From Clostridium carboxidivorans P7 (GTDB lineage: Bacteria > Bacillota > Clostridia > Clostridiales > Clostridiaceae): a stretch of 64,000 nt of DNA. Numbering within the stretch: the stretch's first letter is position 1; each line of letters begins with the position of its first letter. Below are positions 27,108 through 35,446 of this stretch, in pieces. Position numbers and translations under genes: made by a program. The notes beneath the pieces are model-generated. The model was not told where the DNA came from and did not search any database. It saw only the letters and a list, made by a program, of their open reading frames with translations. The stretch covers positions 3,968,001 to 4,032,000 of the forward strand of contig NZ_CP011803.1 in the NCBI RefSeq assembly GCF_001038625.1, read 5' to 3'.

Positions 27108-28278
27108 CAATAGTCATCATCTCCTTTTCATATTGTTCCTTTGTAATTACTTCTGATGTTATTGTAAGCTTTTCTGATAAAGCATAACGGTTCATTACAA
27201 ATTTGTAAGCCTCATCAAAATCCTTTAATTCAATCATTTGACCATTGCGCTGCAAGCATAATACAGCTGCATAAAGTACCATATCTTTAATATCAGCCCC
27301 AGAAGTCTTTTCATATTTCACAGCAAGTATCTTAGGTGTTATATTATCTTCTAAAGGAAGTTTTTTAGGAAGATGAGCTTTCCAAATTTCCTCTCTGCCT
27401 TCTAAGTTAGGATTTTTGAATTCTACACTGGCCAAAATTCTTCTCTTAAAGGCATCATCATAATTGTTAATTAAATTTGTTGTAAATATGACCACTCCAT
27501 CGAATTTTTCAAGTTCCAAAAGCATAACACTTCTTGTAATATTAACTCCGTAATCCGCAGATTGACTTACATTAGTAAGCCTCTTTCCTAAGAAGGAATC
27601 TGCTTCGTCAAAGATTAATACAGCGTCATTTTCACTTGCTCTCTGAAAAGCTTTTTTAACATTTTTAGGGGTATCTCCCACGTATTTTGATTCTAACTCT
27701 GCATAATTTACGGAATAAACCTGTTTTTTGAGGTAATTAGCAATAGCCTCTGCTGCCATACTTTTTCCTGTACCAGGTGGCCCCCAAAAATTCAATACAA
27801 CAGCTCGCCCATTATTCAAACTATCATTTAATCCCCATTCATTAAACAACTTATCCTTATATCTAGCAATAGTAAGAGCTATTAAAATCTGTTTTTTAGA
27901 CTGTTCCTCTATATACACATCTTCCATTCCCCATCTTGGTTTATATATATTTAAAAACTCTTCTTTTACGTTATCTTCTTCCTTATCTGTAGCTACTAAT
28001 GCTTCTCCATCCCTATGGCTAATAGTAATTCTCTTTGGGATTGGATTATACTTGGAACTATTCTTTCCTATAACTCGTACAATTTCATTGAAAGTATTGT
28101 TTACTAATACTTCATCGAGTATTACCTCTTTGCCATCCACCTTACCAACCTTTGCATCTTCGATTGAAATTGTACAAATAGTATCCAAAACATTAACTCT
28201 TCTAGTAATTGTTTTAGTATTTATTTCTTCTAATTTACCACTATTATTTCCTTGCTCTGAGCCTTTAAATAATTTCAT
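27091..28278 (-). CDS. AAA+ ATPase of the Vps4/katanin/spastin type (YVG pore loop)
   Basis: A 395-aa single-ring AAA+ ATPase. The P-loop GPPGTGKS is at residues 166-173, the aromatic pore loop KYVG at 198-201, Walker B LIFDEADS at 221-228, sensor-1 TTN at 266-268, the arginine finger pair at 279-280 and a sensor-2 SGADIKDMV near 330. The N-terminal 110 residues form a separate beta-rich domain. The YVG loop is typical of protein-remodelling AAA enzymes rather than DNA helicases, so it probably unfolds or disassembles a protein. It heads the operon that continues with the TPR, Gly/Asn-rich, M48-like and membrane proteins. The start follows GGAGG. Confidence 0.9.
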   Translation of the reverse strand: MKLFKGSEQGNNSGKLEEINTKTITRRVNVLDTICTISIEDAKVGKVDGKEVILDEVLVNNTFNEIVRVIGKNSSKYNPIPKRITISHRDGEALVATDKEEDNVKEEFLNIYKPRWGMEDVYIEEQSKKQILIALTIARYKDKLFNEWGLNDSLNNGRAVVLNFWGPPGTGKSMAAEAIANYLKKQVYSVNYAELESKYVGDTPKNVKKAFQRASENDAVLIFDEADSFLGKRLTNVSQSADYGVNITRSVMLLELEKFDGVVIFTTNLINNYDDAFKRRILASVEFKNPNLEGREEIWKAHLPKKLPLEDNITPKILAVKYEKTSGADIKDMVLYAAVLCLQRNGQMIELKDFDEAYKFVMNRYALSEKLTITSEVITKEQYEKEMMTIDEKNH

Positions 28279-28874
28279 TTCTTGCTCCTCCAGTTATAAT
28301 AAGTTAAAACTTTCTTTCATGGTTATTATTATCTTACTAGTCATTTCTCCAACCAACATAAGTCCACATTTTCCTCAATTTCAAACTATAAATATTCTTC
28401 ATCTAGGATAATTTTAGAAATACTGTTACCATTATACATTAATTATATCTCATTTTCTAACAACTTTCCTAAAGACAATTATAAACAAAAATATTATTCA
28501 CTGTAGCTTCATTTTCCAAATGCTTTTCTTATCACAACTTATACCTAGCAGCTAAATTCAATCTTTAGAAAAATTAATTACTTTAAACTAAAATATATCC
28601 ATAACTTAATCTATTATGACATTTACTAGATAACCTTTATCTACTACTCAACTATATTTTGTTTCTATACCATCTTAAATTGTCCGGTTTCATTTTTTCA
28701 GCCTTATGGTACTAATCAAGAGCTTTTTCATAATTTAATAAATTTACATAAGCTTCAGCATATAAGCTGCATATCCTTCCATCCACGTGATCATTATTAG
28801 CTGCCTCATCACAACATTTATGCATCTTTATATCTTTTTAATGCTTAATTATATGTAAGCAATGATATGTCCAG
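28279..28874. other. Spacer with decayed TPR tail
   Basis: This stretch lies between the AAA+ gene and the TPR gene at 28875. On the minus strand at about 28660-28840 a frame with one internal TAG encodes TPR-like text (CCDEAANNDH, then YAEAYVNLLNYEKALD), which looks like an eroded continuation of the 28875-29639 gene. The part next to the AAA+ gene should hold its promoter; no clear box was picked. Confidence 0.5.
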
Positions 28875-29639
28875 CTAATCTAAATTTTTTAAAGCTTGTG
28901 CTTTATAACCTAATAATACTGGTATACTATCATTTTCATCTTCATCACATGACACTTTATTTAGGCTTAATAAATTTAATATTTCATCTGCATTCTGTAT
29001 TACTTCTTCATACCTTTCCAAATCATACAACATTGATATTAAATTCAAATAATAGAGCACTGTTTTCTCAATATTAATTGCTTTATACATATTTGTTACA
29101 GCTTCTTCGAGTTTTCCTGCTTCTTTAAGCATGTTTGCTTTGATCTTATATGCAATGCTTATGTTAGGATTAATTTCTATAATTAAATTTAGATATTCAA
29201 ATGCCTTTTCTGGATATCCATATTCTTCAGCTTTATATACAGCTCCCAATCCACCTCTAAATTCATTGGAATTTAATGCATATGAAATAACCAAATATTT
29301 TAAACAATTAACATAATAACTTGAGTTTTCTTGTCCATTAATATCTCTAACTAAAATTTTAAATTTTTCATAATAAAATAATGCTTCCCTTGGTTCTTTT
29401 CTTATTAATAACTCCAATATTTCTAGTGCTTGTTCATACTTATTACTTTTTATAAGTATCAAATATTTTTGAACTATGTATTTTATATCATTATTACTAT
29501 ATTCTATACCTTTATCTATCTCTTTTAGCGCTTGTTCAATATCACCACGTTCAAGAAAATGTTTCGATCGTTCATAGTAAGTAATAGCATTCTCATCTGT
29601 AACTTTAGATGTTTGAGAACTGATAATTTCCCACTTCAT
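28875..29639 (-). CDS. TPR protein with Trp-signature N-terminus, possibly truncated
   Basis: A 254-aa TPR protein. The N-terminus (MKWEIISSQTSKVTDEN, then YYERSKHFLERGDIEQALKE) matches the pattern M-x-W-x-I-x-S-x2-T of the proteins at 25008 and 23439. Several TPR units follow (AFEYLNLIIEINPNISIAYK, then KLEEAVTNMYKAINIEK). It ends abruptly, and eroded TPR coding sequence is visible downstream to about 28660, so the gene was probably longer. The ribosome site is AGGAGG. It lies upstream of the AAA+ operon in the same direction. The shared signature suggests docking to the same AAA+/TPR machine. Confidence 0.65.
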   Translation of the reverse strand: MKWEIISSQTSKVTDENAITYYERSKHFLERGDIEQALKEIDKGIEYSNNDIKYIVQKYLILIKSNKYEQALEILELLIRKEPREALFYYEKFKILVRDINGQENSSYYVNCLKYLVISYALNSNEFRGGLGAVYKAEEYGYPEKAFEYLNLIIEINPNISIAYKIKANMLKEAGKLEEAVTNMYKAINIEKTVLYYLNLISMLYDLERYEEVIQNADEILNLLSLNKVSCDEDENDSIPVLLGYKAQALKNLD

Positions 29640-30377
29640 AACTTAATAGCCTCCTAAAATTCTTTATATGTTGTTTCAATTTCTTTCAAAAAATGCTTTC
29701 CTTTATAATCAATATTTGTTTCTGAATGAACTAACTCTGAATATAATATCAAAGTAACTTATTGTTTATGTACTCCTAAAGGCCCCACTTTCTTCATTCA
29801 AATAACATAATATTTTAAAAAAGTGGACTAACCTCCCCCCTAAAATAGCTTTAAATGTCACAATATTAGGTATTAATATATAACTTAAAGTACTTTACTT
29901 CCCACAATTATTTCATTAACACTTGTAATGTAAAAATATTTTGTTGTAAGTTAATTAAATCAAATTATTACTTTTTCAACATAAAAACACATAGCTCTTA
30001 ATAAGATACCTTTAGCAATTCAAACTGCTTACAGTTTACATGTGAATTTAATCTTAGAATATACTCTTAGGCCGGAACCATCATAGATATAACTTTTATC
30101 GCATTTACTAGAATAGATACTGAATCTACAAAAATATTAATTATTTTCATATTATGCGCCCCCTTAATATTTGCTAGTATTCTGATAAAAAGAAGGATAC
30201 ATAAAAATATTATTACTATGATGTCCATTGAATTTCCGGTAGCCCAGGACTTACTTAATGGTGCCTGCCTAAAAGTATATTTATAAGAGCACTACGTTTT
30301 ATTTTTTATACAAGTCTATTCTTAAAATAATACCTATTTATACTAACTCCATATTAATTTTAATATCTATTCTATAT
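29640..30377. other. Intergenic region containing one small ORF
   Basis: About 740 bases without a full-size gene. The only supported item is the 27-aa frame at 30067-30150. A short AAACTG-CTTA-CAGTTT hairpin lies downstream of it near 30018-30033. The remainder is AT-rich and unremarkable. Confidence 0.5.
30067..30150 (-). CDS. 27-aa hydrophobic peptide with strong ribosome site
   Basis: A tiny frame encoding a hydrophobic, helix-prone peptide (MKIINIFVDSVSILVNAIKV, then a short tail ending MMVPA) with lysines near both ends. AAGGGGG lies eight bases before the ATG, a better ribosome site than many full genes here. The composition resembles small membrane-active peptides (type I toxin or modulin type), but no family match can be claimed and no antisense RNA was identified. 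Confidence 0.4.
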   Translation of the reverse strand: MKIINIFVDSVSILVNAIKVISMMVPA

Positions 30378-32060
30378 CTAGTAGGTTAATGTAAATATAT
30401 TATTTTTTATTACTCTACCATTAAGTTTTATTAATGATATCATGTCTTTTTTACTGTACTCTACCTCAGTGCTTAGTGTATTAATATACGAATTGACTTT
30501 ATCCAATCTCAAAATACTACCACTGGAATTATCATTTAATACCTTTAATAAATTAAACTCTGATAAAGCATGTTTTCCTTCACAATGTAACTGAATTCGT
30601 TTATCTACAAAAACATATAACACTTGTGGAAAATAAGGTCTATTTTTAACCCTTTCATTGTTATTAAATATCAAATCTAAATTTTGTTCATTTAATTCTA
30701 AGAAATATTTATGTTTATATAATTGCTTATTATATATTTGACTAACAGCATCACATATTTGATCATATTTTTCACCTTTTAAAAATACATTTTCTTTCCA
30801 CTTACATTCTATAATTAAAAGGCTATTAGATATTTCATCATATAACGCGACATCAATATCACTTTTCAAATCTCCTCCATTGAATTTATGCAACTTATCA
30901 AAATATACCTTATTATTTGATACTATAATATTTTTATAATTTTTGCATTTAGTTACAATATTATCAACAACTGATTGAGAAACAGTACTATCTCTCTTTT
31001 TAATTTTAATACTCTTTTCATAATGTCCATTCACTATGGAGAATTGAAAGTCGTTCATAATAAAAGATGATGGTACCCATAGTATATTGTTTTTAATATT
31101 GACTAATGGATACTCATTAATACCTCCCATCAATTGACTACCAATGGTAAAATAATCAATGATGTTATTTATTTCATCATAAGTTATATCTAAAAATCTT
31201 TTAATAATTTTTATTAAATCCTCTTTATTATAAATTATAGGCACCTTAAATAATGGATTACCTCTCAAATCTAATAATGTATCCTTAAAAATACTTATCT
31301 TAGATAAATACATGAATACTGCGAGAATATTAATTAACTGTTGCTTATCTTTAATTATTTCACTTGAAAAATCTATACCAACTTTATCAATATCTACTCT
31401 TACATTATCTTTACAAGCATTATACACCTCTAAATCTATTTTCTCTAAAAAGATAAATTTCCTTAAATTTATATGATCATCTCTAGTTGGATTTCTTTTA
31501 AAATACTTATCGGTTATTTTTTTTGTAGCTTCATTTTTTAAACATGCTTCTTTTACAGCCTGAGACAAATCACCACTTTTTCCCCAATAATATGTATCTT
31601 GACAATCAATTTTATCTTTAATACTAGGCAACTTAAAAATATATTCATTGTTTTCATTTTCTTCAATAAGTATTTTATTAATTCCTCTCATCTTATTTAA
31701 CTGTTCATTTAATAAATAATTACCACACAACATAAATATTTCAGGAAGATTACTTTCAAATTTATTATATTTATTTTGATCAAACTGAAATTCTTTAATA
31801 GCAATTTTTCTGGTCAGTAACCTTTTAAAAAACCATTCTATAATAGTTCTTTTTGAAGCTGCATCTTTATAGGTATTGTCCCCAGTGAACGCGCCATTTC
31901 TAAACCCATTTTCAATTGACAAAAGGCTATAACATATTAATTCATATCCAGTAAAACTAATTAACTTATGCTCTATTTTATTAAATTCTTCTTCTATCTT
32001 TTTATTATTCAAATTATACATATCTCTTCTAATTTCATATTCAACTTGTCTATCCATCAT
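30378..32060 (-). CDS. Large protein with C-terminal PD-(D/E)XK nuclease-like domain
   Basis: A 560-aa soluble protein. The first 350 residues are helical and unrecognised. Around residues 395-430 a restriction-endonuclease-like core is visible: an Asp in GGDLKSDIDVALYDE, then LLIIECKWKEN, giving the D...E-x-K pattern with a second lysine. This predicts Mg-dependent DNA or RNA cleavage. There is no partner gene close by: a 330-base gap separates it from the resolvase and 740 bases from the TPR genes. A stand-alone defence nuclease is a reasonable guess but not shown. Confidence 0.6.
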   Translation of the reverse strand: MMDRQVEYEIRRDMYNLNNKKIEEEFNKIEHKLISFTGYELICYSLLSIENGFRNGAFTGDNTYKDAASKRTIIEWFFKRLLTRKIAIKEFQFDQNKYNKFESNLPEIFMLCGNYLLNEQLNKMRGINKILIEENENNEYIFKLPSIKDKIDCQDTYYWGKSGDLSQAVKEACLKNEATKKITDKYFKRNPTRDDHINLRKFIFLEKIDLEVYNACKDNVRVDIDKVGIDFSSEIIKDKQQLINILAVFMYLSKISIFKDTLLDLRGNPLFKVPIIYNKEDLIKIIKRFLDITYDEINNIIDYFTIGSQLMGGINEYPLVNIKNNILWVPSSFIMNDFQFSIVNGHYEKSIKIKKRDSTVSQSVVDNIVTKCKNYKNIIVSNNKVYFDKLHKFNGGDLKSDIDVALYDEISNSLLIIECKWKENVFLKGEKYDQICDAVSQIYNKQLYKHKYFLELNEQNLDLIFNNNERVKNRPYFPQVLYVFVDKRIQLHCEGKHALSEFNLLKVLNDNSSGSILRLDKVNSYINTLSTEVEYSKKDMISLIKLNGRVIKNNIFTLTY

Positions 32061-32324
32061 TTCTCACCTTATATCAATGTTCATAATCTTTATAGCTAAA
32101 TAAAATCAAATAATTTAGCATATATCATTAACATCTTTTTCATTTACAATATGCACTATTTCTCAATTGTAGACTCATATTTTTAACTTCGTTCTATAGA
32201 TATAATCTAAGCTATATCTTAGATTATATGGTTCATTGAATTCATACAATATCTCAATTATTTCATATATAATATGTTCTATAATTTGTACCAAATTCCT
32301 CTATTTGTAACATAATTAAAACTA

Positions 32325-32360
32325 TTTCTTTGCAAAAAACAAAAGGCAGCAACCTTTGCT
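32325..32360 (-). terminator. Intrinsic terminator after the resolvase
   Basis: On the minus strand AAGGTAGCAA and TTGCTGCCTT pair with one G-T wobble around a 3-base loop, followed by TTTTGTTTTTT. It lies just downstream of the resolvase stop at 32397. Confidence 0.75.
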
Positions 32361-32396
32361 ACCTTATAACTTATTTTCTCAAATATAGATTGAAAA

Positions 32397-33002
32397 TCAT
32401 GCATTAATTTCATACTCCTTAACCCGTCTATAAAAAGTATTCCTTTTCATATTTAACATTTCCATAGCTTGTACTGCTGTTATTTTTTCTTCCTTCCAAT
32501 CTTTATATACCACTTCAAATTCAGCTGGTAATTCTATTTTCCTCCTACCAAACTTAACTCCTTTGTTAAGAGCAATCTTTATCCCTTCTTCTTGACGTTG
32601 TTTTATTCTGATTCTCTCATCTTCAGCCATATAACTTAATAATTGCAAAACTAGATCAGTAATTAATGTTTCTAACCCATTCATATTTTTATATTTGGTT
32701 GTATCTAGTAGTGGCATATCCAAAACAACAATATCTATTTTTTTAACTTTTATTAATTCCTGCCACTCATCTAATATCATCTGTTTATTTCTCCCTAATC
32801 TATCAAGTGATTTTATGTAAAGAACGTCTTCTTCTCTAAACATACGCTTTAGCAGCTGATATTCTGGACGTTTAAAATCTTTACCACTTGCTTTGTCTAC
32901 AAATATGTATTCCTCACTTATACCGATTTCTTTTGCAGCATCTATTTGTCTCTGTGGGTTCTGATCTTTTGCACTTACTCTACCATAGAAAAACTTTCTC
33001 AT
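32397..33002 (-). CDS. Serine recombinase (resolvase/invertase family)
   Basis: A 201-aa small serine recombinase. The catalytic serine is in GRVSAKDQNPQRQ near residue 9, followed by the conserved IKSLDRLGRNK segment near residues 62-72 and the E-helix ERIRIKQRQEEGI. A C-terminal helix-turn-helix (ITAVQAMEMLNMKRNTFYRR) binds DNA. The ATG at 33002 is preferred to a GTG at 33014, which overlaps the AGGTG ribosome site. The upstream spacer holds inverted copies of TTTCAAAAACACAACA (33052-33112), a likely crossover or operator site. It may resolve or move part of this island. Confidence 0.9.
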   Translation of the reverse strand: MRKFFYGRVSAKDQNPQRQIDAAKEIGISEEYIFVDKASGKDFKRPEYQLLKRMFREEDVLYIKSLDRLGRNKQMILDEWQELIKVKKIDIVVLDMPLLDTTKYKNMNGLETLITDLVLQLLSYMAEDERIRIKQRQEEGIKIALNKGVKFGRRKIELPAEFEVVYKDWKEEKITAVQAMEMLNMKRNTFYRRVKEYEINA

Positions 33003-33051
33003 AAAATATATCACCTAACCCTTAACTTTTATAATAATTTTACAATATGTA

Positions 33052-33160
33052 TTTCAAAAACACAACAATGTAATTGAAATATCCCTTATATAAATTTGTT
33101 GTGTTTTTGAAACATAAAAACAAGCAAATTATATGTATTTCACAAAGTATACTTTTTGAA
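33052..33160. repeat. Inverted repeats in the resolvase/Rha spacer (candidate res site)
   Basis: TTTCAAAAACACAACA (33052-33067) and its exact complement (33097-33112) flank 29 bases. A second, weaker pair follows at about 33133-33157 (GTATTTCA and TTGAAATA). Small serine recombinases often bind two or more such sites next to their own gene. Confidence 0.65.
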
Positions 33161-33304
33161 ATATAACTTCTTAGTATTTTACAAAAGTACTATAACTCCA
33201 AAAAAACTAAATTTTATTCAAAACGTCACATAATAGATTTATAGGAACAACTTTGTATAATGCACTTTAACTAAAGCTACAAAATTAAAGAAAGGATGAT
33301 TAGA

Positions 33305-33964
33305 ATGAAAAACAAATTATCAAATGTTGTGGAGAAAGACTTAACTATAGACAGCAGAGAAGTAGCTAAAATGTTAGGAAAGGAGCATGGAGATTTGTTA
33401 AAAGATATTCATGGAAGTGGCAAAAACCTTGGCATAATACCAGTTTTACTAAAGGAGAATTTCCCCGTAAGTGATTATTTTATAGAATCTAATTACAAAG
33501 ATTCTAGCGGTAAAGTAAATAAATGCTATAATTGTACTAAAATGGGTTGTGAAATGTTAGGAAACAAATTACAGGGTGCAAAAGGTATACTCTTTACTGC
33601 TAAGTATGTTAAAAAATTTAACCAAATGGAAAACTTAGTTAGGGACAAACAAACACAATTATCTATTAAAGAAATACAAGAATTAAAAAATGCTCTATCT
33701 GAATTAAAAAAAGCCATAGAAGAGGCTAACCTTCAGTTTATTAGGCCAAGCCATAAGGAAAAATTAAATTACAATAAAATTATAAAATCTCTAACAAATA
33801 GTCCGGAAGAGGTCAAAATAGTTAAAAATTTAGTTTTTGGTCTATTAGGTATAGAAAAGTGGGAAAACACATGTATAGGAGACTCAGAAAAAATAATAGA
33901 AACAATTACTGCAGTAACAAAATTATTAGAAATTAAGAAGTTTGAGCAATTAAGATTGGTTTAG
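33305..33964 (+). CDS. Rha family phage regulatory protein
   Basis: A 219-aa protein with the Rha domain in its first 100 residues: the start resembles LTIDSREVAKMLGKEHGDLL, then the core IPVLLKENFPVSDYFIESNYK, and MGCEMLGNKLQGAKGILFTAKYV. Rha proteins are phage-encoded regulators that interfere with lysogeny in some hosts. The C-terminal half is charged coiled coil without a known domain. The ATG at 33305 is chosen because AAAGG precedes it at a normal distance; the ATG at 33296 lies directly on that site. It is the only clear phage-type gene of this part and is divergent from the resolvase. Confidence 0.8.
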   Translation: MKNKLSNVVEKDLTIDSREVAKMLGKEHGDLLKDIHGSGKNLGIIPVLLKENFPVSDYFIESNYKDSSGKVNKCYNCTKMGCEMLGNKLQGAKGILFTAKYVKKFNQMENLVRDKQTQLSIKEIQELKNALSELKKAIEEANLQFIRPSHKEKLNYNKIIKSLTNSPEEVKIVKNLVFGLLGIEKWENTCIGDSEKIIETITAVTKLLEIKKFEQLRLV

Positions 33965-33984
33965 ATAGCACGCTACAGTAAAAT

Positions 33985-34065
33985 ATTAAAAAATCCAGAT
34001 ATAGTATGACCTTCACCCTATTAAGTAGTAGTCAGCATACTATAGCTGGATTTTTAATATAGAGT
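33985..34065 (+). terminator. Hairpin after the Rha gene
   Basis: AAAAATCCAGATATAGTATG and the complementary CATACTATAGCTGGATTTTT (one mismatch region) form a long stem with a T-run, just downstream of the Rha gene. Confidence 0.7.
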
Positions 34066-34161
34066 TTTTAAGTAACCATATTAGGTTTTGAATATAGCTA
34101 CTTTTCATTAATTGTTCAAACCAACTTTATTTATTACTATATACATATGTAATTTTCTCAT

Positions 34162-35379
34162 CTATGAAATATTTTCATATACTCTTAAAACTAGGTTGAA
34201 TATTTCTTCAAGCTCTTCCTCATTTGTAATTTTAACTTCAATCCAGTCTACTCCACTATGCCTGCCATCCTTAAGTCTCCTAAATTCTAGAATATCTGAA
34301 TTTAACAATAAATTATTTCTGTGAAGATGTATCTCTAAACAATTATTCAAAAAAGTAATCAAGCAAAAATTTATTTTTTCATTTTTCTCTACTAACCTAT
34401 AGTCTGGTATTTTTGTAGCTTTGTTAAATATACCTTTTCTATCAACCATATTTATTAATTTCATAAACAGACTCTTTAACTTCAAATCTGCATTTTCATA
34501 CTTTTTATAAAAACTAGGAGCCTTGACCATTCTTTTGATAATTTCTGATTGATCAAATTCTTCTTTAAGAATATGTTCATCATTATTTAAAAAAGTTTTA
34601 TTGTTTTTATCAAAATTATTTCCTACTAACTTTTCTTCATAAAAATGTAAATCATTTATCCTTGTTTTAATATTGCTATAGAACAAGTTCTTGGGGTTGT
34701 TCATATACCTATCATTCCAAAAAAGATCAAAGTAAATTGCTTTAAAAGGTTTTCCAATTTCATTTTCTATTTTAATTGCCTTCGTTTTGATATATTTTTG
34801 TATTTTCTCGTATAAACCTTTTTCCTTTATTTGCCCAAATCCTTTACTTTTTGAGATTCCAAATAACTTTCTCTTTTCTTCCGTAAAAACAAATTCTATT
34901 CCAAAAATTATCCTATCTAGTGGCAATAACAGATACTTTGAAAGATTTTCTCTATTATTTATTTCCCTTGCCATAAATGAAATGTGCTGTAAATATAAAT
35001 TTATAGGCTTTCTAATCCTATTATATGAATTTAGACGCTCTTTATCTGTTTCATTTTCAAGAGATGCATGTATATCTGAGAATATCTTACTTTCTATTTT
35101 TTCTATATCATCATCTGAACTGATAGAATTTAATGATTTTATTATACTCTCTTTATTTTTTATAAAGTATGCAATATAACACTCTTGAACCTTGAACATA
35201 TTTGGAGTAAATCTTCCAAAAGCTTGAAATGTAGACTTATCAACAGCCATCATAGTTTTATTTTCAATCTTTATTCCTTTAATAATATCATCATATTTAT
35301 ATGTTTCTTCTGGATTAATATATATCTTTCCAGCAGCATCACTTATAGCAATATACTTAGAAACAAATTCACTGTTCAT
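34162..35379 (-). CDS. Defence-operon protein with C-terminal DUF5655-like domain
   Basis: A 405-aa soluble protein and last gene of the minus-strand type III restriction operon, 67 bases after the Res gene, with a GGAG ribosome site. The final 90 residues (KINFCLITFLNNCLEIHLHR, then WIEVKITNEEELEEIFNLVL) resemble DUF5655, a small domain often found at the end of nuclease- or restriction-associated proteins. The first 300 residues are helical and charged without a recognised fold. Position suggests an accessory restriction or regulatory subunit. The domain call is moderately sure. Confidence 0.6.
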   Translation of the reverse strand: MNSEFVSKYIAISDAAGKIYINPEETYKYDDIIKGIKIENKTMMAVDKSTFQAFGRFTPNMFKVQECYIAYFIKNKESIIKSLNSISSDDDIEKIESKIFSDIHASLENETDKERLNSYNRIRKPINLYLQHISFMAREINNRENLSKYLLLPLDRIIFGIEFVFTEEKRKLFGISKSKGFGQIKEKGLYEKIQKYIKTKAIKIENEIGKPFKAIYFDLFWNDRYMNNPKNLFYSNIKTRINDLHFYEEKLVGNNFDKNNKTFLNNDEHILKEEFDQSEIIKRMVKAPSFYKKYENADLKLKSLFMKLINMVDRKGIFNKATKIPDYRLVEKNEKINFCLITFLNNCLEIHLHRNNLLLNSDILEFRRLKDGRHSGVDWIEVKITNEEELEEIFNLVLRVYENIS

Positions 35380-35446
35380 TTATTATCATCTCCAAACTTG
35401 TAAATAATTTAGTATTGAGTCGTTTTTGCATAAAATATAAATACAA

